From: Deinococcus alpinitundrae
GTDB lineage: Bacteria; Deinococcota; Deinococci; Deinococcales; Deinococcaceae
Length of the DNA stretch: 64,000 nucleotides
NCBI RefSeq assembly: GCF_009982895.1
Contig: NZ_WXZL01000015.1
Coordinates: 35,574-99,573, forward strand
Direction of reading: 5' to 3'
Shown here one piece after another: positions 42,401-52,326 of this stretch (position 1 is its first letter; each line of letters begins with the position of its first letter). The position numbers and the translations under genes are program-made. The notes beneath the pieces were generated by a model that was given only the letters and a program-made list of their open reading frames with translations, did not search any database and was not told the origin of the DNA.

Positions 42401-42675
42401 CCTAAAAACCCTATCTTTAACCGATCTGTTTAACTAATAAAACTAGTAGTAGTAGTAATAGGGCTTGTGGATACTGTGGATAAGTGCTCTCAAGCTGCGC
42501 TGGGCGCGTAAAAGTTTTCCACAGGGGGGGTGTGGATAAGTGCCAAAACCTGTGGATAACCTGTGGATAACTCGGGCACTTATCCACAGGCCTAACTGAC
42601 CCAGGGTTATCCACAAAGTTATCCACAGAAAAAAGGCACTTATCCACAGGTTATCCACAGGGTTATCCACAGAAA
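42401..42675. other. oriC: Chromosomal replication origin oriC
   Basis: Ten perfect TTATCCACA boxes lie between 42475 and 42671. Four run on the minus strand (42475, 42531, 42551, 42562) and six on the plus strand (42580, 42607, 42619, 42640, 42651, 42663). Near-matches sit at 42466 and 42515. Left of the array is TAG x4-TAA-TAG (42444-42461), then an AT-rich stretch (42401-42443), which fits a DnaA-trio and unwinding element. No gene is present. Confidence 0.93.
42444..42461 (+). promoter_or_regulatory. DnaA-trio-like unwinding element
   Basis: Six consecutive trinucleotides, TAG four times, TAA and TAG, are separated by four bases from a DnaA box at 42466-42474. This spacing and repeat match the basal unwinding system known from other bacterial origins, where DnaA loads on one strand along such triplets. 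Confidence 0.7.
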
Positions 42676-42715
42676 GTGAAACTCAGCACCACCAGACTAG
42701 ACAATCTCTCACAAT

Positions 42716-44098
42716 TCAGAATCGGGTGTCCTGTACGTCGTTTTCAGGGTCATCCAGGCCGCTGAGCTGCCGTTTGAGGTCGTCAATGACCAAAGTCAGT
42801 TCGGCGTCTTTTTGGATGTTGTCGGTGACCTTCGAAATGGCATGCATGACCGTCGAATGATCGCGGTCGAAGAAGCTGCCGATCTCAGGCAGCGAATGGC
42901 TGGTGAGGTCGCGAATGAGGTACATGGCAATCTGGCGCGGCACCACCACCTCACGCATGCGCCCCGAGCCGCGCAGCAGTTCGGCCCCGAGACCGTAGCG
43001 CGCCGCCACGGTGCGCAGCACGTCTTTCATCTCCACCTTGATCTCCAAGGGCGTGAAGACGTGCGAGAGCGCCTTGGCTGCTACCGCCCGCGAGAACGGC
43101 ACGTTGTTGAGGCTGGCGTAAGCCACCACCCGCATCATCGCGCCCTCCAGCTCACGGATGTTGGCCGTGACTTGCCGGGCGATGAGTTCGAGCACGTCCT
43201 GGGGAATGTCGATGCGATTGTGCTCGGCGTTCATCTTGAGAATCGCCACGCGTGTCTCGAATTCAGGCGACTGGATGTCGGTGATGAGTCCCCACTCGAA
43301 GCGGCTCCTCAGTCGGCCTTCCAGCGTCTGGATCTCGCGCGGCGGCCGGTCGGAACTCAGGATGATCTGCTTGTGGTTTTCGTAGAGCGCGTTGAAGGTG
43401 TGAAAGAACTCCTCCTGGGTGCGCTCCTTTCCGGCCAGAAACTGAATGTCGTCGACCAGGAGCAGATCCACGCTGCGGTAGCGGTTGCGAAACTGCGCCA
43501 TCTTGTCGTCGCGGATGGCGTTGATGAGGTCGTTGGTAAACGACTCGGTGGAGACGTATTCGACCCGCTTGCCGGGGAATCTCTCGGTCATGTAATGGCC
43601 GACCGCATGCATCAGGTGGGTCTTGCCCAGGCCCACGTCGCCGTAGATAAACAGCGGGTTGTAGGCCTTGCCGGGCGACTCGGCCACCGCCAGCGCCGCC
43701 GCGTGGGCCAGGTTGTTGTTGGGGCCCACCACAAAATTCTCGAAGATGTATTTGGGATTGAGATTCGGTGCGGGCACCGGGGCCACCGGCGCGGCCCGTG
43801 GACTCGGGCGCGGCGCGGCGGGCGGTGGTGCGCTCAACATCAGGGTGTCCTGTGCGGCCGGCAGCACCTGAAAGCTGACCTGCGGATTCTGCGCGCCCAG
43901 TGACCTCAGCGCGTCTTCGAGCAGTTCGAGGTAGTGCTTACGAAACCACTCCTGCGCGAAGCTGTTGCGCACGCCCAGGATGAGCGCGCCCTGCTCCACG
44001 CCGATGGCCCGCACCGGGGCGAACCAGGTGTGGTATTCGACTTCCGAGATGTTTTTGCGGACGTATGCTTGCACGTCCGACCAGATTTCCTGCGAGAT
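42716..44098 (-). CDS. dnaA: Chromosomal replication initiator DnaA (460 aa)
   Basis: Domain I ([27 protein letters not shown]) binds partners; a Pro/Ala-rich linker follows. The AAA+ domain has Walker [12 protein letters not shown], Walker [13 protein letters not shown] and the sensor LSSDRPP. Domain IV ([36 protein letters not shown]) binds DnaA boxes. The start is unusual: AGGAGG lies seven bases before ATC at 44098, exactly where homologues begin M-SQEIW, and no ATG or GTG is near. A TTG at 44128 would add ten residues and is the conventional alternative, with a weaker GGAGAG. Confidence 0.95.
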   Translation of the reverse strand: MSQEIWSDVQAYVRKNISEVEYHTWFAPVRAIGVEQGALILGVRNSFAQEWFRKHYLELLEDALRSLGAQNPQVSFQVLPAAQDTLMLSAPPPAAPRPSPRAAPVAPVPAPNLNPKYIFENFVVGPNNNLAHAAALAVAESPGKAYNPLFIYGDVGLGKTHLMHAVGHYMTERFPGKRVEYVSTESFTNDLINAIRDDKMAQFRNRYRSVDLLLVDDIQFLAGKERTQEEFFHTFNALYENHKQIILSSDRPPREIQTLEGRLRSRFEWGLITDIQSPEFETRVAILKMNAEHNRIDIPQDVLELIARQVTANIRELEGAMMRVVAYASLNNVPFSRAVAAKALSHVFTPLEIKVEMKDVLRTVAARYGLGAELLRGSGRMREVVVPRQIAMYLIRDLTSHSLPEIGSFFDRDHSTVMHAISKVTDNIQKDAELTLVIDDLKRQLSGLDDPENDVQDTRF

Positions 44099-44304
44099 AC
44101 GCCTACCTCCTGAGCGGGCCGAGACCAACCTGCTCTCCGAGCAAGCCGCCTCCCACGGCCCGGATGCTGTGGTGTGGGGCGTCTCGCCGACCTGTGGGGC
44201 GCATCATAGCACCCGCTTTTCGTCCGTGCCGGAGCGCGGCTGGACCGCAGAAAACCGGCTTCCAGACGCTGCGCCGCGCCGCCGTGAGACAGAGGGGAGT
44301 GAGA

Positions 44305-45633
44305 TCAGGGGCTGAGGTGGTAGAGCGCGCCGCTACTCTCGAACCAAACTTGCGAGGCCGCGTCCAGGCCTAGGGCGCGGGGGCCGTCGCCGGGGACGTT
44401 GACGGCCTGGGCGTCGAGCTGACCGGGTAGCCAGCGGTAGAGCGCGTGGCGGGAGAGGTCGGCGGCCCACAGTGTGCCGTCGGGGGCCGCGCTGAGGGCA
44501 GCGATGCTGGCCCCGGCAGGCAGATTCACGTCGCTGACCTGGCCGGAAGCGGTGTCGAGGCGGCCCACCTTGCGGCTCCAGGCGTCCATGAACCAAACCA
44601 AGCTGCCGCTGCTGGTCAGCAGGCGCGGATAGCTCTTGCCGCTTACTCCCACCGGGAACGCCTGGGTCTGCTGGGTGGAAGGATCGAAACGGATGATCGC
44701 CGGAGCGGTGTAGAAGCGCGAGAAGTACAGCGGCCCGCTGGCTGAGGCGATCAGGTCTTCGGCGTTGTCCTGCACAGGATGAGCCTGCTGCGTGCCGGAG
44801 AGTGGGTCGAGTTCGAGCAGGGCGTCCTGACGGTACTGCAAGGCCCACAGCCGCCCATCGCTGCTGCGGGTCAGGCTGTTGAGGGTGTCGCCAGGGGTGC
44901 CCAGCGGCAGGTGCCTGAGCGCTGCGCCGGGTTTGGCGGCCCCGACCCAGTTGCCCGCGACGTTTTGCACCAGCAGGTAGCGGGTGCCGTCGGGCGCGAT
45001 CACCTGCGATGTCAGGCCCTCGGTGTCGCTGAGCGGCAGTTCTTCGGCCTGGGCCGCGCCGCTGGCCGCGTCCACCGTGATGACGGTGTGGCGCTGCGGA
45101 TCGGGGGCATTGACCGGCGGCAGCAGATACACCTTTCCGCCAGTGGCCCGCAGACTGCTGGCCTGGTATCCCGCAACCGGCAGTGGCCGCCGCTCAAGGG
45201 CTAGCACCGGCAGATCAACGCTGCGCGTGGGGCCGCCTGCCCGGACGCTGAGCCGCACCGACAGGCCCTGACCTGCCTGACCGCTGACCGTAATCGGCAC
45301 CCGTACCCCACTGCCGTCGGCCACCGCCGCGCCGACCTCGATGGTCAGCCCCGGCACGCTCTGGGCCGTGACGCTGACCTGACTGGGCGACGCCGACGCC
45401 ACCCAGACACTGCCGGGCATGGGCACGGGGCCGCTGAGCGCCGCCGTGACGATCAGGCGGCTGACGGCGCTGGTGCCGGTGTTGCCTGACGAACTGGCCG
45501 CCGCGCTGCTCTGGGCCGGGCCGGGTGCAGGCAGATTGCCGCAAGCGCCCAGCAGCACGCCCAGGGTGAGGAGGCCGGGGGTCAGCAGGCCGTAGCGCCA
45601 ACCGGCCCGGCGGGGAAGAGCAGTCAGGGTCAT
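44305..45633 (-). CDS. Lipoprotein with streptogramin-lyase-like beta-propeller (442 aa)
   Basis: A basic N terminus and hydrophobic stretch end in the lipobox LLGAC near residue 31, followed by a Ser/Ala linker and an Ig-like beta domain (about 60-150). From about residue 160 there are repeated blades such as SSDGRLWALQYRQDALLELDP, SGSLVWFMDAWSRKVGRLD and APDGTLWAADLSRHALYRW. These resemble Vgb/NHL propellers, but catalytic residues of Vgb cannot be confirmed. It is likely a surface-anchored binding protein. It lies upstream of dnaA on the same strand, 176 bases away. Confidence 0.75.
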   Translation of the reverse strand: MTLTALPRRAGWRYGLLTPGLLTLGVLLGACGNLPAPGPAQSSAAASSSGNTGTSAVSRLIVTAALSGPVPMPGSVWVASASPSQVSVTAQSVPGLTIEVGAAVADGSGVRVPITVSGQAGQGLSVRLSVRAGGPTRSVDLPVLALERRPLPVAGYQASSLRATGGKVYLLPPVNAPDPQRHTVITVDAASGAAQAEELPLSDTEGLTSQVIAPDGTRYLLVQNVAGNWVGAAKPGAALRHLPLGTPGDTLNSLTRSSDGRLWALQYRQDALLELDPLSGTQQAHPVQDNAEDLIASASGPLYFSRFYTAPAIIRFDPSTQQTQAFPVGVSGKSYPRLLTSSGSLVWFMDAWSRKVGRLDTASGQVSDVNLPAGASIAALSAAPDGTLWAADLSRHALYRWLPGQLDAQAVNVPGDGPRALGLDAASQVWFESSGALYHLSP

Positions 45634-45743
45634 AGGTCTATGACACTCCCGGACCTGGCACCAAGCTCTTACAGCCCTGCCTTAAGGAACGCCGTGTGCC
45701 CCCCTATGAACTCCGGGCGAGGTCGCCGGATAGGATGACTTCC

Positions 45744-46421
45744 ATGCTGCTCTGGACCCGCCAGCACTGGCGATCGCTCCTTACCCTGGCCGTGCTGATC
45801 GTGCTGCCGCTCTTCTTGCTGGGCAATCTGGCCGACGACATCCGCGAGCGCGAGGTCTTTTCCTTCGATGCGCCAGTTACATTGTGGCTGCGCGCCAATG
45901 CCCCGGCCTGGTTTCGGCAGGTGGCGCTGGCCCTGAGTGCTTTCGGCAGCGCCACCTGGATGACCCCGGTGAGTGCCGTGTTGCTGGTGGTCTTCTGGCG
46001 CAAGTCCGCTGCGATGGGCCGCTACTTCCTGTTCTCGCTGGGCGGCGTGATGCTGCTCAACATCCTGCTCAAGGCGCTGATCGGCCGGGTGCGTCCGCAG
46101 ATCGTGGACTGGCTGTGGCAGGAGGGCGACAAGAGTTTCCCGAGTGGTCACGCGACGATGGCTGCTGCCCTGACCGTGACGCTCGTCGCCCTGCTGTGGC
46201 GCACCGGCTGGCGCTGGCCGCTGATCGTGGTCGGCACCCTCTACACCCTGCTGATGGGTGCGGCGCGGGTCTACGTGGGGGTGCATTACCCCACCGACGT
46301 GCTGGGCGGCTGGGCGCTGGGCACCCTCTGGGCAGCGGGCACGGCGATGGTGCTGTGGCCTCGGCTGCGGCAGGCTCAGCAGCACGCCGAGCAGCCGGGC
46401 ACAGTGGCGCACGCCGACTGA
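45744..46421 (+). CDS. PAP2-family phosphatase (225 aa)
   Basis: Six membrane helices and the three acid-phosphatase motifs: KALIGRVRP, PSGHATMA and ARVYVGVHYPTDVLGG, which supply the Lys/Arg, His and Arg/His/Asp of the active site. It dephosphorylates a lipid phosphate such as undecaprenyl-diphosphate or phosphatidate at the outer membrane face of the cytoplasmic membrane. The ATG at 45744 follows TAGGAT (45731-45736) by seven bases; upstream in-frame starts would lie in or before this promoter. Confidence 0.9.
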   Translation: MLLWTRQHWRSLLTLAVLIVLPLFLLGNLADDIREREVFSFDAPVTLWLRANAPAWFRQVALALSAFGSATWMTPVSAVLLVVFWRKSAAMGRYFLFSLGGVMLLNILLKALIGRVRPQIVDWLWQEGDKSFPSGHATMAAALTVTLVALLWRTGWRWPLIVVGTLYTLLMGAARVYVGVHYPTDVLGGWALGTLWAAGTAMVLWPRLRQAQQHAEQPGTVAHAD

Positions 46422-46428
46422 AACCTGC

Positions 46429-47133
46429 TCAGCGCCAGGGCTGCATCAGGGCCGCGCCGTGCTCCTTGAGCCAGCGCTCTGCGGTCCGGTACTCGGGAAC
46501 GAGCCGCGCGACCTCAGCCCAGTAACGCGGCGAGTGGTTGAGTTCGGCCAAGTGGGCGATCTCGTGGGCCGCCACATAATTCAGAATCTCTGGCGGGGCC
46601 AGCAGCAGCTTCCAGTGCAGCCGCACCACCCCCGCCGCCGTGCAACTGCCCCAGCGGCCAGCGGCGTTGGTGATCCGGGTGGCAGTCAGTGGGCGGCCCC
46701 GATTCAGCTGGACGGCGTAGTGCTGGGTGATGGGCGCAAAAAGCCTCAGCGCCTCGGCCCTGTACCAGGCCTCCAGGGCGGTGCTGAGCGCTTCTGGCGG
46801 TGCGTAGAGTTCTGTGCCGACCCGCTGGGCCCGCCGCAGGCCCGGTACGGCCCGCAGGGTCAGCGCCTGGCCCAGATACGGCAGGGCGAATCCATCGATG
46901 AGCGGTAAAGCGTCCGGCTGATGCTGCTGAAGCTGCTGCAGATGCCGCTCGGCCCAGGCCCGCTTGTCTTCCACGAATCGGCGCAACCGGGCTTCCTCGG
47001 TGCGCTCAGGCGCGTAGACGGTCAGCCCCTGGGCCGTGACGCGCAGGCCCACCGTGCGGCGATTGCTGCGGCGCAGCTGGACTGGCAGGCCACCTACCGA
47101 GAGACCGGGCAGCACGGGCAGGGGAGGGGCCAT
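46429..47133 (-). CDS. YgjP/DUF45-type zinc metallopeptidase (234 aa)
   Basis: The zinc site HEIAHL with the following NHSPRYW is characteristic of the YgjP-like metallopeptidase domain. Upstream are RSNRRTVGLRVTAQGLTVYAPERT and TATRITNAAGRWGSCTAAGVVRLHWKL, both family hallmarks. It is a soluble protein often linked to type I restriction loci, though its role is unknown and none is intact here. TAGACT (47140-47145, minus strand) sits six bases before the ATG, so it is probably leaderless. Confidence 0.88.
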   Translation of the reverse strand: MAPPLPVLPGLSVGGLPVQLRRSNRRTVGLRVTAQGLTVYAPERTEEARLRRFVEDKRAWAERHLQQLQQHQPDALPLIDGFALPYLGQALTLRAVPGLRRAQRVGTELYAPPEALSTALEAWYRAEALRLFAPITQHYAVQLNRGRPLTATRITNAAGRWGSCTAAGVVRLHWKLLLAPPEILNYVAAHEIAHLAELNHSPRYWAEVARLVPEYRTAERWLKEHGAALMQPWR

Positions 47134-47206
47134 GTCTGTAGTCTAGAAGCGCAGACCGGCCAGCAAAAAGCGCCCGAGTTACCCCGGACGCCCATAAACC
47201 CTGGAT

Positions 47207-48109
47207 TCAGAGGCTGCTGTACGCGCCCTTAAAGGTGTCACACTGGTTGGGGTCGCCGCCTTTGAGGCCGGTGGTAAACCACTTGGTGCGCTGGGCGGCG
47301 GTTCCGTGCGTGAACGAATCCGGCACGGCGTAGCCCCGGCCCTGCTTTTGCAGGTTGTCGTCGCCAATGGCGCTGGCAGTGCTGAGGGCCTGCTGCACGT
47401 CCGTCTGGGTGATCTTGGTGTACTGGGCGGTCTTGTTGCCCCACACCCCGGCAAAGCAGTCGGCTTGCAGCTCCAGGCGCACGCTGACCTGATTGGCCGC
47501 CGCCTCGCTCTGGGCGCTGCGCTGGGCGCGCTCGGCCTGATCCGAGATGCCCAGTTCGTTTTGCACATGGTGGCCGATCTCGTGGGCGATGACGTAGGCG
47601 TAGGCGAAGTCGCCGCCGCCGCCGAGCTGACTTTTCATTTCGTTGAAAAAATTGGTATCGAGGTACACCTTGCTGTCGAGCGGGCAGTAGAACGGCCCAA
47701 CCGCGCTGTTGGCCGTGCCGCAGCCGCCCGAGGTTCTACCGGAGTAGAGCACCAGTGTCGGCTCGGTGTACTGCTTGCCCGCCGCCTGAAAGACCTTGCC
47801 CCAGACATCGTTGGTGCTGCCCAGAATCTTTTCCACGAACTGCCCTGTGGTGTCGGCGGGTGTGCTGTCGGTCTGACCCTGGCTCTGGGATGATTGCGGC
47901 TGTGTCTGGGGCTGCGACTGCGTCACCGAGCCGCCCGAATCGCCGCCGCCCAGGATGCTGCTGGGGTCAACGCCGAAGAACATGGCGATCAGGGCAATGA
48001 TGACGGCCCCGATGCCGCCCGCGGCCACCCCGCCGCCGGGAATGCCGCCGCCCCCACCGCCGCGCCGATCTTCGATGTTGCCGCTGCCCGGCAGGTTTTT
48101 CCAGTCCAT
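47207..48109 (-). CDS. YpfJ-family neutral zinc metallopeptidase (300 aa)
   Basis: A Gly-rich N terminus ([16 protein letters not shown]) and one membrane helix (about residues 30-45) precede a Gln/Ser linker and the peptidase domain. [15 protein letters not shown] is the HExxH site, and [12 protein letters not shown] supplies the third ligand region. [12 protein letters not shown] is typical of the family, often annotated as neutral zinc metallopeptidase. It is anchored in the membrane with the domain outside. The ATG follows AAGGAGAC. Substrate unknown. Confidence 0.9.
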   Translation of the reverse strand: MDWKNLPGSGNIEDRRGGGGGGIPGGGVAAGGIGAVIIALIAMFFGVDPSSILGGGDSGGSVTQSQPQTQPQSSQSQGQTDSTPADTTGQFVEKILGSTNDVWGKVFQAAGKQYTEPTLVLYSGRTSGGCGTANSAVGPFYCPLDSKVYLDTNFFNEMKSQLGGGGDFAYAYVIAHEIGHHVQNELGISDQAERAQRSAQSEAAANQVSVRLELQADCFAGVWGNKTAQYTKITQTDVQQALSTASAIGDDNLQKQGRGYAVPDSFTHGTAAQRTKWFTTGLKGGDPNQCDTFKGAYSSL

Positions 48110-48254
48110 GTTGGTGTCTCCTTGAAGTTCGGTAACAGAAATTTGATGACAGGCGTTCTTGCCTTCATTCTAGGCGGCTGCACCTGACGAGGCGTTCAGG
48201 AATCGTTGCGCCTTCCTAGAGAGTGGCCTGGGTTGTCAGGGGTAGGCTGAAGGC

Positions 48255-48908
48255 ATGACCGATTCGCGCCTGACCTTTGATTTCTCGGTGCTCAGCGCCG
48301 CTGAGCGCTACAAGCTCGTCACCGGGGTGGTCGTGCCGCGCCCGATTGCCTGGGTGAGTACCCTTAACCCTGACGGCAGCGTCAATCTCGCGCCGTACAG
48401 CTTTTTCGGGCTGATGGGGTCGGATCCGGCGGTCGTGGCCTTCTCGCCGGGTGACCGCGCGGCGGGGGTGCCCAAGGACACGGCCCGCAACATCGGCGCG
48501 GGTGGCGAGTTCGTGGTCAATCTGGTGAGTTACGGCGCGGCGCAGGTGATGAACCTCAGCGCCACCGATTTTCCGCCGGATCACGCCGAACCCGAGCATT
48601 TGGGCATCGCGCTCTCGGCGTCGAGTCGGGTGAAGGTGCCGCGCGTGTCGCTCAGCCCGGCCAGCCTGGAATGCCGCGAGTTCCAGACCGTCACGCTGGG
48701 CCACACCCGCATCGTGCTGGGCGAGGTGCTGGCCCTCAGCATCGCTGCCGAGCACATGCAGGACGCCGAGAAGCACTACGTGGACACCCCCTCGCTCGAC
48801 CTGATCGGGCGCATGGGCGGGCGCGGCGGCTACGCGACCACCCGCGACGCCTTCGAGATTCCGCGCCTGACGTATCAGCAGTGGCTGGCCGAACGTGACG
48901 ACATCTGA
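48255..48908 (+). CDS. Flavin reductase family protein (217 aa)
   Basis: The FMN-binding split-barrel domain of the flavin-reductase/NTAB family is seen in YKLVTGVVVPRPIAWVSTLNPDGSVNLAPYSFF, KDTARNIGAGGEFVVNLVS and RIVLGEVLAL. Members bind FMN and reduce flavin with NAD(P)H, or act as flavoprotein oxygenases. TAGGCT at 48243-48248 lies six bases before the ATG (leaderless). The last 14 bases overlap the GTG start of the next GNAT gene, so they form an operon. Confidence 0.88.
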   Translation: MTDSRLTFDFSVLSAAERYKLVTGVVVPRPIAWVSTLNPDGSVNLAPYSFFGLMGSDPAVVAFSPGDRAAGVPKDTARNIGAGGEFVVNLVSYGAAQVMNLSATDFPPDHAEPEHLGIALSASSRVKVPRVSLSPASLECREFQTVTLGHTRIVLGEVLALSIAAEHMQDAEKHYVDTPSLDLIGRMGGRGGYATTRDAFEIPRLTYQQWLAERDDI

Positions 48909-49419
48909 CCTTCGCCGCGCTGTGCCAGACGACGCCCCCGCCCTGGCCCGCGTCCACGTGACAAGCTGGAGCGAAACGTACCAGGGGTTGATGCCTGACG
49001 GGTTTCTGGCGGCGATGACAGGGAAGGCCCGGCGCGAACGCCGCCAGATCATGTGGCGGCAACTCCTTGAAACGCAGCAGCAAGACGTGTTGGTGGCTTT
49101 AGCGGGCGGCGAGGTGGTGGGGTTCGTCTCTGGCGGCCTGACAAGTTTCACCGGATATGACGCCGAACTGTTGACCCTCTACGTGCTCAGATCAGCCCAG
49201 GGCGTCGGCTTGGGGCGGGCATTGGTGGCTGGGTTGGCTCAGGTTCTCGCCACACGCGGCCACCGTTCGATGATGCTGTGGGTGCTGGACACCAACCCCA
49301 CGCGGGCCTTCTACGAACACCTGGGCGGCCTGATGATCGCTGAGAAGACCGAGGTCGTGCTGGGCGGCGAACTGCGCGAGGTGGCCTACGGCTGGGCAGA
49401 GCTTGGAACGCTGCTCTGA
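48895..49419 (+). CDS. GNAT-family N-acetyltransferase (174 aa)
   Basis: A single GNAT domain. [30 protein letters not shown] opens it, [25 protein letters not shown] is the acetyl-CoA-binding motif A, and [15 protein letters not shown] is motif B. The opening resembles small-molecule and toxin-detoxifying acetyltransferases. The acceptor is unknown. The GTG start at 48895 lies inside the end of the flavin reductase gene, which points to translational coupling. Confidence 0.87.
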   Translation: MTTSDLRRAVPDDAPALARVHVTSWSETYQGLMPDGFLAAMTGKARRERRQIMWRQLLETQQQDVLVALAGGEVVGFVSGGLTSFTGYDAELLTLYVLRSAQGVGLGRALVAGLAQVLATRGHRSMMLWVLDTNPTRAFYEHLGGLMIAEKTEVVLGGELREVAYGWAELGTLL

Positions 49420-49448
49420 ATTTCCCCCGAAGTGTTAGCCTCAGAGCC

Positions 49449-50612
49449 ATGACTGTGAGTGCTTCCCGCGCCCGCTGGACTTCCGAGCGCGCCCGCAAGG
49501 TGCCCGAGAGCGTCTTCGCTTTGATGGACGCCGCCAAGATGCGGGGCCGCGCCAGTGGCCGGAGCATCATCGACCTCAGCATCGGCTCCTCGGACCTCGC
49601 GCCGCCGGACGCCGCCCTGGAAGCGCTGCGGCAGGCCACCTTCGACCCGCACACCTACCAGTACCCGCTGTTCTCGCACACGGCTCCGTTGCGGCGAGCG
49701 GCGGCGGCTTACCTGGCGCGGCGCTACGGCCTGAGTCTCGATGCCGACACCGAGATTCTGCCGCTGATCGGCGCTCAGGAAGGGCTGGCCCACCTGCTGC
49801 TGGGTGTGACCGATCCTGGCGACACACTGCTGCTGCCCGACCCCTGCTACCCGCCCTACTACGGCGCAGCGGCGGTGGCGGGCCTGCGCACCTGGCCACT
49901 GCCGCTGACCGCCGAGCGCGGCTTTTTGCCGGATCTGGACGCCGTGCCGCAGAGCGTCTCGGCCCGCGTCCTGCTACTCAACTACCCCAACAACCCGACC
50001 TCGGCCACCGTGCCGGACGGCTTTTTCGAGCGGGTGCGGGCCTGGTGCGCCGAGCGCGGCACGCTGCTCATTCACGACCATCCCTACGCCGAGCTGACCT
50101 TCGGCGGCTACCGCGCTCCCAGCGCCCTGGCCGGTGGCACGGCAGGTGTGGTGGAGCTGCACAGCTTGTCGAAAACGCACCACATGGGCGGCTTCCGGGT
50201 GGGCTTCGCGGCGGGCGATCCGGATGCGCTCTCGGCGCTCGCGCGGGTCAAGGGCGCGGTGGACTTTCACCCATACCTGGGTATTCAGGCGGCGGCGGTG
50301 GCGGCGCTCGGCACGCCCGCCAGCGGCCTGGAGGTTTTTCAAGCCCGGCGAGACGCCCTTGTTCCGGCGCTGCACGCGCTCGGCTGGGCGGCCGAGTGGC
50401 CGCAGGCCAGCATGTATGTCTGGGCACGGCCCCCCGGCCTGACGGGGAGCGTCTCCTACGCCGTGCGCGCCGCCGAGCAGACCGGCGTGGCGCTGGCTCC
50501 GGGCCGGGCCTTCGGAGAGCAGGGCGAGGGCTACCTGAGATTCGCCCTGGTGCAGCCGCCGGAAGTGCTGCGGGAAGCGGCGGCGCGGCTGGCCGGGGTG
50601 GCCGTTTCTTGA
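49449..50612 (+). CDS. PLP-dependent class I/II aminotransferase (387 aa)
   Basis: A fold-type I aminotransferase. NYPNNPTS is the substrate-side motif (NPTG in most relatives), IHDHPYAEL carries the Asp and Tyr that hold PLP, and [15 protein letters not shown] the PLP Lys and its phosphate-binding Arg. The start [19 protein letters not shown] resembles succinyl- or LL-diaminopimelate aminotransferase-like enzymes, but the substrate is open. TAGCCT at 49436-49441 lies seven bases before the ATG. Its stop overlaps the next GNAT start as TTGA. Confidence 0.88.
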   Translation: MTVSASRARWTSERARKVPESVFALMDAAKMRGRASGRSIIDLSIGSSDLAPPDAALEALRQATFDPHTYQYPLFSHTAPLRRAAAAYLARRYGLSLDADTEILPLIGAQEGLAHLLLGVTDPGDTLLLPDPCYPPYYGAAAVAGLRTWPLPLTAERGFLPDLDAVPQSVSARVLLLNYPNNPTSATVPDGFFERVRAWCAERGTLLIHDHPYAELTFGGYRAPSALAGGTAGVVELHSLSKTHHMGGFRVGFAAGDPDALSALARVKGAVDFHPYLGIQAAAVAALGTPASGLEVFQARRDALVPALHALGWAAEWPQASMYVWARPPGLTGSVSYAVRAAEQTGVALAPGRAFGEQGEGYLRFALVQPPEVLREAAARLAGVAVS

Positions 50613-51082
50613 TTCGGCCTGCCGTTGCCGCCGACCTGCCTGCCCTGGCCCGCATCTACAACGCCGGAATCCTGGGCCGCAATGCCACCTTCGAGACGCG
50701 CCTGCGAACGCCGGACGATCTGCGCGACTGGCTGACCGGCCCCGGCCCCTGCCTGGTGCTGGATGAGGGCGGCACGGTCATGGGCTTCGCACGCGGCAGC
50801 CAGTACAGCAGCCGGGCATGCTACGCGGGCATTCTCGACCATGGCGTGTACGTGGCCCGCGAAGCGCAGGGCCGGGGATACGGCGCGACGCTGCTGCTGG
50901 CCCTCGCAGACGCCGCCCGCCAGGCTGGATTTCATAAGCTGACCAGCCGGGTGTTCGTGCGCAACGCGGCCAGCCGTGCTGTTCACCGCAAGGCCGGGTT
51001 TCGGGAAGTCGGCGTGCATCTTCGGCATGCCCAACTCGGCGGCGAGTGGCTGGACGTGGTGACAGTCGAAATCAGTCTCTGA
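50609..51082 (+). CDS. GNAT acetyltransferase, phosphinothricin acetyltransferase-like (157 aa)
   Basis: [29 protein letters not shown] is the opening of Pat/ArsN2-like GNATs, [24 protein letters not shown] is motif A, and [33 protein letters not shown] the C-terminal part. These enzymes acetylate amino groups of small toxic compounds or amino acids. The start is TTG at 50609, with its bases shared with the TGA stop of the aminotransferase. Other in-frame starts lie inside the aminotransferase gene and give unrelated Arg-rich sequence. Confidence 0.85.
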   Translation: MIRPAVAADLPALARIYNAGILGRNATFETRLRTPDDLRDWLTGPGPCLVLDEGGTVMGFARGSQYSSRACYAGILDHGVYVAREAQGRGYGATLLLALADAARQAGFHKLTSRVFVRNAASRAVHRKAGFREVGVHLRHAQLGGEWLDVVTVEISL

Positions 51083-51089
51083 AAAGCGG

Positions 51090-51473
51090 TCAGCCGCCCT
51101 TGGCCGTCAGCACCAGCGCCTGAATTTCCTTGACCGTGGCGATCTCGCGGAGTTTCTCGGCGTCGAGGTCTCCGGCGCGGGCCAGGGCCTCGGCTTTTTT
51201 CTTGTCGATGCTGGCGACTTCCAGCGTGGCGGCGTCGCCGAACACCTCGCGGAAGCGCTCGGGCGGGTATTCCAGCCGCCGCTGCACCTTGACGCTGGAG
51301 CGGTAGAGGTCGGTCTCGGCCTTTTCCCCGCGCAAGAGAGCGGCCTTGATGACCTCACCCAGCTCCGCTTTCTCGGCTTCCAGGCCCAGCAAAGTGTCGC
51401 GCAGGGTGGCGTAGCGCTCCAGCAATTCGCTGAGGGTCGGCGGCGTCTCGGGATCAAGGGGGCCGTCAGTCAT
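51090..51473 (-). CDS. Hypothetical helical protein (127 aa)
   Basis: An acidic N terminus is followed by a coiled-coil-like segment (LSELLERYATLRDTLLGLEAEKAELGEVIKAALL) and a Lys-rich helix (IDKKKAEALARAGDLDAEKLREIATVKEI). I recognise no family. TAGGAT (51481-51486, minus strand) lies seven bases before the ATG at 51473, which supports this start over an in-frame ATG at 51683 that would read through the carbonic anhydrase gene. Confidence 0.65.
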   Translation of the reverse strand: MTDGPLDPETPPTLSELLERYATLRDTLLGLEAEKAELGEVIKAALLRGEKAETDLYRSSVKVQRRLEYPPERFREVFGDAATLEVASIDKKKAEALARAGDLDAEKLREIATVKEIQALVLTAKGG

Positions 51474-51531
51474 GCTGACTATCCTAAACGCCCAGGTCAC
51501 CCGGCGGCGCACTCTAGACTGCGGGGCGTGA

Positions 51532-52254
51532 GTGATCCCCGTGACTGAACTAGACCCCCGCGAAGTCGAGCGCCGCCTGCTGGACGCCATCCGGCGCGGC
51601 CCCAGCATGCAGGAGATCGCCAAACTCAAGCACGCCGACGTGCAGACACCCAGCGCCGCCATTCGAGCACTGCAAGACGGCAACGCCCGCTTCTTTTCCG
51701 GTCAGGCCTCGCGCCCGGAACTGGGAGCCAACGAACGTCGCGCCCAGATCATGGGCCAGACGCCGTTCGCCGCGATTCTGGCGTGCTCCGACAGCCGGGT
51801 GCCGGTGGAACTGGTGTTCGACCAGGGCTTCGGCAATTTGTTCGTGGTGCGGGTGGCGGGCAACGTGATGGGCGCAACCGGCCTCGCCACCCTGGAATAC
51901 GCCATTTTGCACCTCGACATTCACCTGCTGGTGGTTATGGGCCACGAGGGCTGCGGGGCCGTCACCGCCGCGCTGCTGCCGGAAGAAGACATTCTGGCCG
52001 AGCCGCCCGCCTTGCAAGCCCTGATCCGCAGCATTCAGCCGAGCTTGCAGGGTTTGCCGCCGATTCGCGACAAGAAGGCCCGGATGCGGGAAGCGGTCAT
52101 CAACAACGTGCGCTATCAGGTGGCGGCCCTGCGCGAGCAGGCCGTGATCGCCGAGGCCGAGAAACGCGGCCAGATTCAGGTGATCGGCGGCTTTTACGAG
52201 ATCGGCTCCGGCGCGGTGGACCTGCTGGTTGACGAGGAAGATTTGCGCATCTGA
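51532..52254 (+). CDS. Beta-class carbonic anhydrase (240 aa)
   Basis: [10 protein letters not shown] gives the zinc ligand C85 and the Asp87-Arg89 dyad, and GHEGCGAV the ligands H138 and C141. LFVVRVAGN and [12 protein letters not shown] are also typical. It interconverts CO2 and bicarbonate, possibly feeding acetyl-CoA carboxylase. TAGACT at 51515-51520 is the -10. A GTG at 51528 sits at the leaderless distance but is out of frame; the in-frame GTGs are 51532 and 51541, so the leader is only a few bases. Confidence 0.92.
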   Translation: MIPVTELDPREVERRLLDAIRRGPSMQEIAKLKHADVQTPSAAIRALQDGNARFFSGQASRPELGANERRAQIMGQTPFAAILACSDSRVPVELVFDQGFGNLFVVRVAGNVMGATGLATLEYAILHLDIHLLVVMGHEGCGAVTAALLPEEDILAEPPALQALIRSIQPSLQGLPPIRDKKARMREAVINNVRYQVAALREQAVIAEAEKRGQIQVIGGFYEIGSGAVDLLVDEEDLRI

Positions 52255-52297
52255 TCGCCGAATAGGTGCAGCCTAAACGCTTTGCCAAGCCTACCAG

Positions 52298-52326
52298 TTT
52301 ACAAAACAGGTCAACAGGTGTAGAGT
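52298..52326 (+). promoter_or_regulatory. Promoter of the first amino-acid binding protein gene
   Basis: TTTACA, 17 bases, TAGAGT. The transcript would start near 52333 and have a leader of about 50 bases with AGGAG before the ATG at 52382. Confidence 0.65.
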
